Source of the DNA: an uncultured Lachnospiraceae bacterium
Lineage (GTDB): Bacteria > Bacillota > Clostridia > Lachnospirales > Lachnospiraceae
NCBI GenBank assembly: GCA_903789615.1
Contig: CAIFEV010000010.1
Span: 8,566 to 72,565 of the forward strand
Length of the DNA stretch: 64,000 nucleotides
Direction of reading: 5' to 3'
Both the position numbers and the translations under genes were made by a program. The notes under the pieces are model-generated. The model saw only the letters and a list, made by a program, of their open reading frames with translations, had not been told where the DNA came from and searched no databases. Shown piece by piece: positions 1-8,561 of this stretch. Each line of letters starts with the position of its first letter. The first letter of the stretch is position 1.

Positions 1-190
1 TTCCGGTGCGGAGCGGGTGTCATCGGAATGTGTCACCTAACTTGCTTCCCGATGCGCAGCGGCTTCCGGTGCGGAGCGGGTGTCATCGGAATGTGTCACC
101 TAACTTGCTTCCCGATGCACAGCGGTCTCCGGTGGTGGAGCGGGCGGCATCGGAAACTTTCTGGGAACCTGAATCCCGATGCGTGGAGGT
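1..190. repeat. 63-bp-period hairpin array L1 (upstream of btuF)
   Basis: Two near-identical 63-bp units (1-63 and 64-126) are followed by a diverged third (127-190). Each unit holds an inverted repeat, CATCGG (21, 84, 148) with CCGATG 28 bp further on (49, 112, 176). The loop is 22 nt, and in the first two units it contains AACTTGCT. The array probably begins before the window edge. It belongs to the same family as the repeats at 17581-17992 and 22681-22974. No protein-coding meaning is evident, although the units stay open in one frame. Confidence 0.85.
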
Positions 191-198
191 CTCCCGAA

Positions 199-290
199 AA
201 CGGACGGCTCCGGATGAAAATAACGGACGGCTCCGGATGAAAATAACGGACGGCTCCGGATGAAAACAACGGACGGATACAGATGAAAAT
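199..290 (+). repeat. 23-bp tandem repeat, four copies, running into the btuF start codon
   Basis: Copies lie at 199-221, 222-244, 245-267 and 268-290. The first three are nearly identical and the fourth is diverged. Each copy contains ATGA, so three 8-codon ORFs (starts 214, 237, 260; peptides MKITDGSG, MKITDGSG, MKTTDGYR) each stop in the TGA that overlaps the next ATG. The last overlaps the ATG of the lipoprotein gene at 283. Shine-Dalgarno matches inside the copies are weak. This could be a translational relay or a simple consequence of the repeat. Confidence 0.8.
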
Positions 291-1506
291 GAAGAAAAAA
301 AGGCTTGTTTCCTGCATCCTTGCGGCGGCGCTTTTGCTCTCCGGGTGCGGTACGGCAGGCGGAACGGAAAACCCGGCGACAGACCGGCCGCAGACTGCGA
401 GCGCCGGCAATGAGACAGCTGCGAGTGCCGGCAATGAGTCGGATGCGGACGCCGGAAACGAAGCGAATACGAACACGGAAGCACCCGCGCTCTCCTATGC
501 CACGATGTTTTCTGTATCGGACTACGAGGGATGCCGGCTTGTCGATATCCGGGACGAGGGAAAGTTTCTTGTGGTACCGGACGGAACAGAGGTGCCGGAG
601 TCGGTGCCGGAAGGGGCTGTGGTGCTGAAGCAGCCGCTCACACACGTCTACATGGCCTCAAGCCCGGCGATGGACTTAAGCGCCGCGGCGGGCGGACTGG
701 GGCAGATATCATTTTCCTGCCTGAAAGCGGACGACTGGTACGTAAAAGACGCGAAAGAGGCGATGGAAAGCGGAGAGATTTCCTATGCCGGCAAGTACAG
801 CAAGCCGGACTATGAGATGCTGCTTGCGGGCGGCTGCGGTCTGGCCATCGAAAACACGATGATCTACCACTCTCCGCAGGTGATGGAGAAGCTGAAGGAA
901 CTCGGCATTCCGGTGCTTGTGGAGCGCTCCAGCTATGAAAGCGATCCGCTCGGGAGACTGGAGTGGGTGAAGCTATTCGGAATTCTCTTCGGACAGGAGG
1001 AGACGGCGGATGCATTTTTCAGGGAGGAAGAGGCGCGCGTCCTGCCGCTTCTTTCCGGGCAGAGCACGGGAAAGACGGTCGCGTTCTTCTCGGTCACGTC
1101 AAACGGCGCCGTGACTGTGCACAAGCCGGGCGACTACATCGCGAAAATGATAGAATATGGCGGAGGCGTCTACGGTCTTGACAGCCTTGCGATCCCGGAA
1201 GAAGATCAGAACGCGCTCTCGACGGTGCACATGCAGATGGAAGATTTCTACCGGGAGGCGAAGGACTGCGACGTCCTGATCTACAACAGTGCGATCGAGG
1301 GCCAGATCGGCAGCATCAGCGATCTCATCGCCAAAGACTCCATATTCGCGGACTTTGCGGCGGTGAAGAGCGGACAGGTGTACTGCACCGACGCGGACTT
1401 CTTCCAGTGTGTGACGAAGAGCTGTGACTTTATCCTGGACGTCCACGGAATACTCACCACCGGGGACAGCCCGGATACCCTGCTCACGATGGAGAAACTT
1501 TCATGA
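283..1506 (+). CDS. Corrinoid ABC transporter substrate-binding lipoprotein (BtuF-like)
   Basis: This 407-aa protein has a lipoprotein signal peptide with lipobox LSGC (Cys22), so it should be anchored on the outer face of the membrane. A low-complexity Ala/Asn/Glu/Thr linker (about residues 24-66) follows, then a periplasmic-binding-protein-type domain of the BtuF/FecB class. The stop overlaps the permease start (ATGA). Its position ahead of a FecCD permease, an ATPase and the cobalamin genes points to uptake of cobalamin or a corrinoid precursor. A siderophore or heme substrate cannot be excluded from sequence. The start could be 283 or 289; neither has a strong ribosome site, and 283 overlaps a chain of mini-ORFs. 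Confidence 0.8.
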   Translation: MKMKKKRLVSCILAAALLLSGCGTAGGTENPATDRPQTASAGNETAASAGNESDADAGNEANTNTEAPALSYATMFSVSDYEGCRLVDIRDEGKFLVVPDGTEVPESVPEGAVVLKQPLTHVYMASSPAMDLSAAAGGLGQISFSCLKADDWYVKDAKEAMESGEISYAGKYSKPDYEMLLAGGCGLAIENTMIYHSPQVMEKLKELGIPVLVERSSYESDPLGRLEWVKLFGILFGQEETADAFFREEEARVLPLLSGQSTGKTVAFFSVTSNGAVTVHKPGDYIAKMIEYGGGVYGLDSLAIPEEDQNALSTVHMQMEDFYREAKDCDVLIYNSAIEGQIGSISDLIAKDSIFADFAAVKSGQVYCTDADFFQCVTKSCDFILDVHGILTTGDSPDTLLTMEKLS

Positions 1507-2522
1507 CAAATGTGCGGAAACGATGGATCCCGGTTCTTACCGGACTGATTCTGGCGCTTGCGGCACTTGCGTTCTGGAATCTGTACGCCGGCAGCACGAA
1601 AATTCCGGTGAGCCGGATCTTTGCGGTTCTGTCCGGACATACAGCAGATGAATCCGAAGCTGCCGTGATTTTGAAAATCCGGCTGCCGAGGATTCTTTGT
1701 GCTATGCTGGCGGGCGGCGCGCTGTCCGTCTCCGGGTATCTTCTGCAGACATTTTTCGCAAACCCCATCGCGGGGCCGTACATTCTTGGCATCAGCTCGG
1801 GCGCCAAGCTTTTCGTGGCGCTCGTCATGATCGCCTTTGTATCCCGCGGGATAGCCTTGTCCGCGTGCGCGCAGGTCCTGGCGGCCTTCGCGGGAGCGTT
1901 GCTTGCCACGGGATTTGTGCTTCTGATCTCCCTGCGCGTACGGGACATGTCCGTTCTGGTGGTATGCGGCATCATGATCGGTTACGCCGCTTCTGCCGTT
2001 ACGGATCTGCTGGTTACATTTGCCGACGATTCGAATATCGTCAACCTGCACAACTGGTCGCAGGGGTCGTTCTCGGGGCTGAACATGACGGACGCCGCGC
2101 TGATGGCGGCTTTCATCGTGCCGGCGTGCGCGGCGGCCCTGCTTCTGTCAAAGCCTGTCGGCGCGTATCTGCTGGGGGAGAATCTGGCTGCGAGCCTGGG
2201 CGTGCACGTGCGGTGGCTGCGGGTGGCGCTGATCCTGCTCTCGAGTCTGCTCTCCGCGACGGCAACGGCATTTGCGGGGCCGGTATCCTTTGTAGGCATC
2301 GCCGTTCCGCACCTGATGAAGACGGCGACGGCCGAGGCAAGGCCGCTCGTGCTGATCCCGGTGTGCTTCTTTGGCGGGGCAGCGGTGACGCTTGCCTGTG
2401 ACGGACTCGCGCGTGTGCTGTTTTCGCCGACGGAAGTGGCTGCCAGCAGTGTTTCGGCCGTGATTCTGGCGCCGGTAGTCATAGCGATGATGATCCGCAG
2501 GAAAGGAGCGCGCAGTGCCTGA
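1503..2522 (+). CDS. Corrinoid ABC transporter permease (BtuC/FecCD family)
   Basis: This 339-aa polytopic membrane protein belongs to the FecCD family. It starts with an N-terminal hydrophobic segment and carries the family signature NPIAGPYILGISSGA near residue 90. Length and hydrophobic pattern fit the usual 9-10 helix permease. It overlaps the substrate-binding gene by 4 bp (ATGA) and the ATPase gene by 8 bp, so the three are translationally coupled. The likely partner proteins are the BtuF-like and BtuD-like products on either side. Confidence 0.88.
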   Translation: MTNVRKRWIPVLTGLILALAALAFWNLYAGSTKIPVSRIFAVLSGHTADESEAAVILKIRLPRILCAMLAGGALSVSGYLLQTFFANPIAGPYILGISSGAKLFVALVMIAFVSRGIALSACAQVLAAFAGALLATGFVLLISLRVRDMSVLVVCGIMIGYAASAVTDLLVTFADDSNIVNLHNWSQGSFSGLNMTDAALMAAFIVPACAAALLLSKPVGAYLLGENLAASLGVHVRWLRVALILLSSLLSATATAFAGPVSFVGIAVPHLMKTATAEARPLVLIPVCFFGGAAVTLACDGLARVLFSPTEVAASSVSAVILAPVVIAMMIRRKGARSA

Positions 2523-3657
2523 AAAGACGGAAAACCTGCGGCCGGAAGAAAAGAGGACGGAGGGACTGCTGACCGAAGAGCTGTCGGCTGGGTACGGGAA
2601 GCGCGTTGTGGCCGGGGGTGTCAGTCTTAACGTCGCACCGGGTGAGGTGATGGCGCTCATCGGGTGCAACGGCGCCGGCAAGTCGACGATTTTAAAAACC
2701 ATTGCGGGACAGCTCTCCGCTCTTTTCGGGCGGGTATGTTATCTCGGGCAGGACAGAGAGACTCTGACGGCGGGGGAGCGCGCGAAGCGCTGCGCCGTGG
2801 TCCTGACCGACCGCATCCGCCCCGAGAACATGACCGGGCGGGACGTGGTGGAGATGGGGCGGTACCCGTATACCGGGTGCTTCGGGCTTCTTTGTGACGC
2901 TGACCGGGAAAGGGCAGATGAGGCGATCCGGTTTCTCCTCGCGCAGGACGTGGCGGACCGGCCATTTGCCGAGCTTTCGGACGGGCAGAAGCAGCGCCTT
3001 CTGCTGGCGCGGGCGGTGTGCCAGGAACCGCGGATTCTTGTGCTTGACGAGCCGCTCTCGTTTCTGGATCTGCGCTACAAGCTGGAGATCCTGGAGAGAA
3101 TCCGCGTGCTGGCAGCCGCCCGGCATATGGCCGTGATTCTGTCTGTTCACGAGCTGGATCTGGCGCGGCAGGTAAGCGATGTTCTCGCGTGCGTGGCGGA
3201 CGGGAAGATCACGCGCGTCGGGACGCCGGAGGAAGTATTTGCAGACGGGTATCTCTTACGGCTCTTTAACCTGCCGGAAGGCGCGCTTGACGGGAGTACG
3301 GGACTCATCCGGCTTCCCGGCGTCAAAAGAAAACCGGAAGTTTTCGTCATCTGCGGGGGCGGCAGCGGTCTGCCGGTCTTTTCAAGACTCGTCCGGCTTG
3401 GAGTCCCATTTGCCGCCGGAATCCTCCCGGCCCATGACATCGACTACCCGGCGGCCAAAGCACAGGCCGCAGTACTTGTGGAACTTCCGGCTTACGGGGA
3501 GGCGGGGGCGGAGGATCTGCGCCAGGCAGAGAAACTGATCGACGCCTGCGGGGAAGTGCTTGTCCCGCTTGAGACGTTTGGCCCGGGAAACCGCTGGCAG
3601 AAAGAACTTGCGGACTACGCAGGGAAGTGCGGAAAGGAGGCGCCATGCAGCGTCTGA
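2515..3657 (+). CDS. Corrinoid ABC transporter ATPase (BtuD-like) with C-terminal extension
   Basis: The GTG start at 2515 sits behind AAAGGAG. Residues 17-265 form an ABC ATPase: Walker A GCNGAGKST (50-58), signature LSDGQ (154-158), Walker B ILVLDE (174-179) and H-loop His212. Residues 270-380 form an additional domain beginning KPEVFVICGGGSGLPVFSR, absent from standard BtuD/FepC proteins (about 250-260 aa). The extension has a glycine-rich strand-loop start and alternates beta/alpha-like segments; I cannot assign its function. The gene overlaps the cbiET frame at its 3' end. Confidence 0.85.
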   Translation: MPEKTENLRPEEKRTEGLLTEELSAGYGKRVVAGGVSLNVAPGEVMALIGCNGAGKSTILKTIAGQLSALFGRVCYLGQDRETLTAGERAKRCAVVLTDRIRPENMTGRDVVEMGRYPYTGCFGLLCDADRERADEAIRFLLAQDVADRPFAELSDGQKQRLLLARAVCQEPRILVLDEPLSFLDLRYKLEILERIRVLAAARHMAVILSVHELDLARQVSDVLACVADGKITRVGTPEEVFADGYLLRLFNLPEGALDGSTGLIRLPGVKRKPEVFVICGGGSGLPVFSRLVRLGVPFAAGILPAHDIDYPAAKAQAAVLVELPAYGEAGAEDLRQAEKLIDACGEVLVPLETFGPGNRWQKELADYAGKCGKEAPCSV

Positions 3658-4877
3658 TAACGATAGCAGGCATCGGATCCGGCAATCCACAGGACCTGAC
3701 GGTGCGGGCAAGACAGGCGATCCTCGCCGCGGACCGGCTGGCCGGAGCCGCCCGGATGCTCAAGCTGGCGGACGCGCTCGGATGCGGCAGCGTGCCCAGG
3801 CTGGCGGACTGGCGGGCGGAAAGAATCGTCCGCTTTTTTAAAGAAGACGACACCTGGGAAAAAGGGTGCGTGCTCATGTCCGGAGACACCGGCTTTTACA
3901 GCGGCGCCGCGGGTGTACAGACAGCTTTAGAGGCGGCGGGCTTTGCCACCCGGCGTCTTGCCGGAGTGTCCTCTCTGCAGCTTCTGTGCGCCGCGTTCGG
4001 TTTTTCCTGGGAGCAGATGCCGGTCGTGTCGCTGCACGGAGCGAAGGGGGACGCGGCCGGCGCGCTGAAAGAACACGGGAGTGTTTTCGTGCTGCCGGGA
4101 AGCGGTGAAGATCTGCGAAAACTGCAGAAATCTTTACTTGCGGCTGGGGTTTCGGACGCAAAACTCTATCTTGGTTCGCGGCTCGGATATCCGGACGAAA
4201 AAACCATATGCGTTTCGCCCGGGGACCTTCCGGAAGATATCCCGTCTCCCTGCTGCATGATTGTGCAGGCGGGAAAAACAGGCTGTGAGAGTGCGGGCTT
4301 CGGAGAGATTCGCGACGAGGCGTTTATCCGCGGGCGCGTGCCGATGACCAAGGCGGAGGTGCGGGACATTGTCTGCGCGAAGCTGCACCTGCACAGCGGA
4401 AGCGTCCTCTATGACGTCGGCGCCGGGACGGGCTCGGTCAGCGTGCAGGCAGCGCGCAGCGCGCCGGGTGCAGATGTTTTCGCCATCGAGCAGAATCCGG
4501 AAGCCTGTCAGCTCATCCTGGCCAATGCAAGGCGCTTTCAGTGCGGCAATATCCGCCTCGTGCAGGGAGAAGCGCCGGACGTCTTTGAAGGACTTCCGGC
4601 GCCGGATACCGTCTTTGTTGGCGGGACGGGCGGAGGTCTTGAGAAAATCCTCGCGGCGCTGCTCATCAAAAATCCGGGAGTGCGGATTGTGATGACATTG
4701 GTCACGCTGGAGAATCTGGCCAGAGTGCTTGCGGCAGCCGGGAAACTGGAAACGGAGGAGCCGGAGATCGTGCAGGTGAATGTGGCAAGAGCCAGGGCGG
4801 CCGGCGGGCTGCACCTGATGACGGCAAACAACCCGGTGACGATCGTGACGATAACGGGAAAGCGGGGCAAATTGTGA
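3645..4877 (+). CDS. cbiET: Bifunctional cobalt-precorrin-7 C5-methyltransferase / cobalt-precorrin-6B C15-methyltransferase (decarboxylating)
   Basis: The 410-aa protein is a fusion of CbiE and CbiT (CobL-like). Residues 1 to about 200 are a tetrapyrrole methylase fold, with GIGSGNPQDLTVRA at the N-terminus. About 215-410 is a class I SAM methyltransferase with motif I DVGAGTGSVSVQ near residue 256. It methylates C5 and C15 and decarboxylates the acetate side chain of ring C. The ATG at 3645 is chosen because GGAAAGGAGG ends five bases before it; an upstream GTG (3627) lacks this. The stop overlaps the next start. Confidence 0.9.
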   Translation: MQRLITIAGIGSGNPQDLTVRARQAILAADRLAGAARMLKLADALGCGSVPRLADWRAERIVRFFKEDDTWEKGCVLMSGDTGFYSGAAGVQTALEAAGFATRRLAGVSSLQLLCAAFGFSWEQMPVVSLHGAKGDAAGALKEHGSVFVLPGSGEDLRKLQKSLLAAGVSDAKLYLGSRLGYPDEKTICVSPGDLPEDIPSPCCMIVQAGKTGCESAGFGEIRDEAFIRGRVPMTKAEVRDIVCAKLHLHSGSVLYDVGAGTGSVSVQAARSAPGADVFAIEQNPEACQLILANARRFQCGNIRLVQGEAPDVFEGLPAPDTVFVGGTGGGLEKILAALLIKNPGVRIVMTLVTLENLARVLAAAGKLETEEPEIVQVNVARARAAGGLHLMTANNPVTIVTITGKRGKL

Positions 4878-6031
4878 CAGACGCAGGGCAGGGCTGGATG
4901 AATAGCGGCGGAAAGAAGCTGCGGTGCGGATACACGACGGGAAGCTGTGCGGCGGGTGCTGCCAGGGCGGCGGCAAAGATGCTGTTTGAGAGACAGGTCT
5001 GCCCGGAAGTACGCATCAGCACGCCGTCCGGAAAGACGCTTAAGCTTTCTGTTGAGCAGCCGCTTCTGGGAGATGACTTCGCGTCCTGCGCGGTGCGAAA
5101 GGACGGCGGAGACGATGCGGACGCGACGGACGGGCTGCTTATCTTTGCGAAGGCCGAAAAAATCTCAGGCGCGGGGCAGGTGGAGATCTGCGGCGGTCCG
5201 GGGGTCGGCGTCGTGACAAAGCCCGGCCTTGACAGGCCCGTGGGCGAGCCGGCGATCAACTCGGTGCCAAGAAGCATGATCCGGCGGGAGGTCGGGGACG
5301 TTCTTGAGCAGGAGGGAGTGGAAGGAGGCGTGCGGATCACGGTGTGGGTGCCGGGCGGAGAGGCGGCGGCTGAAAAGACGTTCAACGGGAAGCTCGGGAT
5401 CACCGGCGGCATCTCGATCCTGGGGACGAGCGGGATCGTTGAGCCGATGAGCGAGAAGGCGCTGCTTGACACGATCCGCACGGAGCTGGACCAGCACCGC
5501 GCGCTGGGAGAAAAGAACCTCATCCTGGCACCCGGGAATTTCGGACTGAACTTTCTCGCAAAGCACTACGGCATCAGCCCTGAGCGCGCCGTCACCTGTT
5601 CGAATTTTCTCGGCGACGCGCTTGACATGGCGGCGGAAGGAGACTTCGGGAGTGTCCTTGTTGTCGGACATATCGGGAAGCTGGTGAAGGTCGGCAGCGG
5701 CATATTCAACACGCACTCGCACATCGCGGACGGGCGGATGGAGACACTGGCGGCGTGCGGCGTGGAGGCGGGAGCGGACGAGGCGGCGCTGCGGCGCGTG
5801 CTTGCCTGCAACACGACGGAGGATGCGATTGAGTCTTTGATGCGGGACGGGATCTGGAAAGCAGTTCTTTCCCGGCTTCTTGTCCGCATTGACAGGAAGC
5901 TCAGCGACCGGGTGCGGGGAAAGCTTATGACGGGCTGCGTTTTGTTTTCTTCCCGGCAGGGCCTTTTGGGGCAGACGGACACGGCCGGAGAGCTTCTGGC
6001 GCGGGCGGCAGAAGAAAGCCCGGACGCCTGA
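4874..6031 (+). CDS. cbiD: Cobalt-precorrin-5B C1-methyltransferase
   Basis: The 385-aa protein is CbiD, specific to the anaerobic route, which methylates C1 after ring contraction. The diagnostic N-terminal GYTTGSCAAGAARA and the internal GITGGISILGTSGIV are both present, and length is normal for the family. The GTG start overlaps the cbiET stop (GTGA); an ATG at 4898 with CAGGG upstream is an alternative that would remove eight residues. Its presence, with cbiG, shows that this is the oxygen-independent pathway. Confidence 0.92.
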   Translation: MTDAGQGWMNSGGKKLRCGYTTGSCAAGAARAAAKMLFERQVCPEVRISTPSGKTLKLSVEQPLLGDDFASCAVRKDGGDDADATDGLLIFAKAEKISGAGQVEICGGPGVGVVTKPGLDRPVGEPAINSVPRSMIRREVGDVLEQEGVEGGVRITVWVPGGEAAAEKTFNGKLGITGGISILGTSGIVEPMSEKALLDTIRTELDQHRALGEKNLILAPGNFGLNFLAKHYGISPERAVTCSNFLGDALDMAAEGDFGSVLVVGHIGKLVKVGSGIFNTHSHIADGRMETLAACGVEAGADEAALRRVLACNTTEDAIESLMRDGIWKAVLSRLLVRIDRKLSDRVRGKLMTGCVLFSSRQGLLGQTDTAGELLARAAEESPDA

Positions 6032-6055
6032 AACCGGAAAGGAGTAAGGAGTCGT

Positions 6056-6868
6056 ATGGTATACTTTGTCGGCGCCGGGAGCGGCGCGCCGGACCTGATA
6101 ACCGTCCGGGGGCAGCGGCTTCTTTCGGAGGCGGATGTGGTCATCTACGCGGGGTCACTGGTGAATCCGGAACTGCTGAAAAGCGTAAAGACAGGATGTG
6201 AACTGTATGACAGCGCGAAGATGACGCTGGAGCAGGTGGTGGAAAGAATGAAGCGCTCGGAGGAAAAGCACCTTATGACGGTCCGGCTTCACACCGGCGA
6301 CCCGTGTCTGTACGGTGCGATCCGGGAACAGATGGACGCACTGCGGCGCCTCAGGGTCCCCTTTGAGGTGTGTCCGGGCGTCAGCTCGTTTCAGGCAGCC
6401 GCGGCGGCTCTGCAGTGTGAGTACACGCTGCCGGGTGTCAGCCAGACAGTTATCCTGACCCGCTGCCCGGGCCGCACGCCGGTTCCGGAAAAAGAGTCGC
6501 TTGCCTTGCTGGCGTCGCACAGGGCTTCGATGGTGCTGTTTCTGTCCGCCGGAAAAGAAGAGCAGGTCGTGCGGGAGCTGGTACATGGCGGGTATCCGCC
6601 GGACACGCCGGCCGCCATCTGCTATCATCTGGGATTTTCGGACGAGTTGGTGATCCGCTGCCGGCTGGACGCGCTGCCCGGGTGCGCTTTACAAAACGGC
6701 ATAAAAAAGACAGCGCTGCTGCTGGTGGGAGGCTTTCTTGGTGACAAATATGACAGGTCAAAACTGTATGATCCGGGATTTTCTACCGGGTACCGCTTGC
6801 CCGATCCGGCTGCTCACGTACACACAGGCGGGGGCTCAGACAGCCGGGAAGCTGATCCGGTATCTTGA
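6056..6868 (+). CDS. cbiF: Cobalt-precorrin-4 C11-methyltransferase
   Basis: The 270-aa tetrapyrrole methylase carries HTGDPCLYGA (SAM-binding GDPxxYG loop) and PGVSSFQAAAAAL. It starts MVYFVGAGSGAPDLIT, typical of CbiF/CobM. The start at 6056 has AAAGGAGTAAGGAG upstream. The last 40 or so codons overlap the next gene in another frame by about 130 bp. The C-terminal tail after KLYDPGFSTGYR is longer than usual and may be a dispensable by-product of that overlap. Confidence 0.9.
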   Translation: MVYFVGAGSGAPDLITVRGQRLLSEADVVIYAGSLVNPELLKSVKTGCELYDSAKMTLEQVVERMKRSEEKHLMTVRLHTGDPCLYGAIREQMDALRRLRVPFEVCPGVSSFQAAAAALQCEYTLPGVSQTVILTRCPGRTPVPEKESLALLASHRASMVLFLSAGKEEQVVRELVHGGYPPDTPAAICYHLGFSDELVIRCRLDALPGCALQNGIKKTALLLVGGFLGDKYDRSKLYDPGFSTGYRLPDPAAHVHTGGGSDSREADPVS

Positions 6869-8561
6869 AGCGCAGGGGGCGCTCTGCAGCGGGTATCTTT
6901 TTGACCGCTACACCTGTGCTCATCTTGCACCGTTTCACGACGGAAAAGCGCTGGTGCGGGATGCATTTGCCGAGAGGGCGCCGCTTGTCTTTATCAGCGC
7001 CGCCGGCATTGCCGTCCGTCTCATCGCGCCGTTTGTGAAGGACAAGAGTAAGGACAGTCCGGTCCTTGTGATCGATCCGGACGGGCGTTACGTGATCCCG
7101 ATCCTCTCCGGACACATCGGCGGCGCGAATGCCCTGGCGGAGCACCTCGCCGGGGCACTAGGTGCTGCGGCTGTCCTTACGACGGCGACCGATACACAGG
7201 GGCGCTTTGCCGTGGACACATTTGCGGTGCAGCATGACTGCGCGATTTCCGACTTGAAGGCGGCTAAGGAAATTTCCGTGAGGGAGCTTGCGGGTGAACC
7301 GGTGCGCATCTGGGCGGACCCGCAGGTAAGGGGGCTGTTCCCCAGGCTGCAGGGCCGCCTTGCATCAGAACGTGCAGGCGCCGATGTTGTGATTTCCATG
7401 AAAACAGCGGAAGCGGAAAGAAGCGGCGCGCTGCACCTCATTCCGAGGCGGCTTGTCGTAGGCGTGGGCTGCCGGAAAGGCGCCGGGAAAGAGGATATCC
7501 TCGCGGCAATCAGCGGTACACTGCGTGAAGCCGGGTACGATCCTAAGGCTGTCTGCGCGCTCACCTCGATTGACAGAAAGGCAGACGAGCCGGGACTTCT
7601 GGCAGCGGCCAAAGCGTTAACCGTGCCGTTTCTGACCTTTCCCGCCGCGACGCTTTCGCAGGCGTCGGGCAGTGTCAGCCCGTCTTCCTTTGTAAATGAG
7701 GTCACGGGCGTAGACAACGTGTGCGAGCGAAGCGCGCTTACGCTTGGGACTAAGCTTCTGATACAAAAGACGGTGAAATGCCATGTGACCGTCGCCGCGG
7801 CGCTCACGGACTTTGAATTTCTGCTGTTTGGCGGGACGACGGAAGGAAAGGAACTGACGGAATTCCTGGAGCAGACGCACCGGAAAAGCCTTGTGCTCGT
7901 GGCGACCCCCTACGGCGCTGCCGTCCTGCCGGAAGGGATGCGCTGGGTAAGAGTGCTTTCCGGGCGGCTTGACGGGGAGCAGATGGAGAAGCTTTTTGCT
8001 CTCACGCGCCCGCGGTGCATTATCGACGCAACGCACCCCTATGCCGAAAAGGTGAGCACTGCGATCCGCGCCGCGGCCGCAAAGACCGGAAGAAAAGTTC
8101 TGCGCGTGAAGCGGGAGGAGACGCCGGAAATCGGGGGTGCCGCGTACTTTGGCAGCGCGGCTTCGGCTGCGGAGTTTCTTTCCCGCACGGACGGGAACAT
8201 CCTGCTCACGACGGGCAGCAAGGACCTGTCCGTGTACACAGGCGTGCGGGAGGCAGGGAAGCGCCTGTACGCAAGAGTCCTGCCGCACTCGGCTCAGGCT
8301 GCCAGAGAAGCAGGCATACCGGAGGACCATATCCTGACTGGAGAGGGACCATTTACCATGGAGGAAAATGTCCGCGCGATCCGGGAGTGCGGAGCAAGGT
8401 TTCTAGTGACCAAGGATTCGGGCGCGCCGGGAGGCATGAAAGAAAAGGTGCAGGCGGCAGGGAGCTGCGGCTGTGCCCTGCTCGTCATAAGGCGCCCGCG
8501 GGAGGAGGCATGTGACGCGGTAAGCGTGCCGCGCTGTAAGGAGGTGCTTCGTGATCTGTGA
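6738..8561 (+). CDS. cbiGJ: Cobalt-precorrin-5A hydrolase / cobalt-precorrin-6A reductase fusion
   Basis: This is a 607-aa fusion. Residues about 15-350 are CbiG (SGHIGGANALAEHLAG, then VVGVGCRKGAGKEDI of the C-terminal domain), which opens the delta-lactone and releases acetaldehyde. From about residue 358 (FLLFGGTTEGKELTEFL) to the end is CbiJ, the NAD(P)H-dependent precorrin-6A reductase. Start choice is unsettled: TTG 6738 or GTG 6741 has GGGAGG 6-9 nt upstream, while ATG 6750 and 6768 lack a good site. All choices overlap cbiF. The stop overlaps cbiA by 11 bp. Confidence 0.88.
   Translation: MVTNMTGQNCMIRDFLPGTACPIRLLTYTQAGAQTAGKLIRYLEAQGALCSGYLFDRYTCAHLAPFHDGKALVRDAFAERAPLVFISAAGIAVRLIAPFVKDKSKDSPVLVIDPDGRYVIPILSGHIGGANALAEHLAGALGAAAVLTTATDTQGRFAVDTFAVQHDCAISDLKAAKEISVRELAGEPVRIWADPQVRGLFPRLQGRLASERAGADVVISMKTAEAERSGALHLIPRRLVVGVGCRKGAGKEDILAAISGTLREAGYDPKAVCALTSIDRKADEPGLLAAAKALTVPFLTFPAATLSQASGSVSPSSFVNEVTGVDNVCERSALTLGTKLLIQKTVKCHVTVAAALTDFEFLLFGGTTEGKELTEFLEQTHRKSLVLVATPYGAAVLPEGMRWVRVLSGRLDGEQMEKLFALTRPRCIIDATHPYAEKVSTAIRAAAAKTGRKVLRVKREETPEIGGAAYFGSAASAAEFLSRTDGNILLTTGSKDLSVYTGVREAGKRLYARVLPHSAQAAREAGIPEDHILTGEGPFTMEENVRAIRECGARFLVTKDSGAPGGMKEKVQAAGSCGCALLVIRRPREEACDAVSVPRCKEVLRDL

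Noticed and set aside
6-263. 85-codon ORF with internally repeated peptide over array L1
   Set aside because: It follows from the repeat period of 63 (divisible by three) and is not accompanied by a ribosome site; the array is noncoding elsewhere.
1-282. Cobalamin riboswitch expected before the corrinoid operon
   Set aside because: No B12-box or GCCACTG element is seen; if present it lies before the window.
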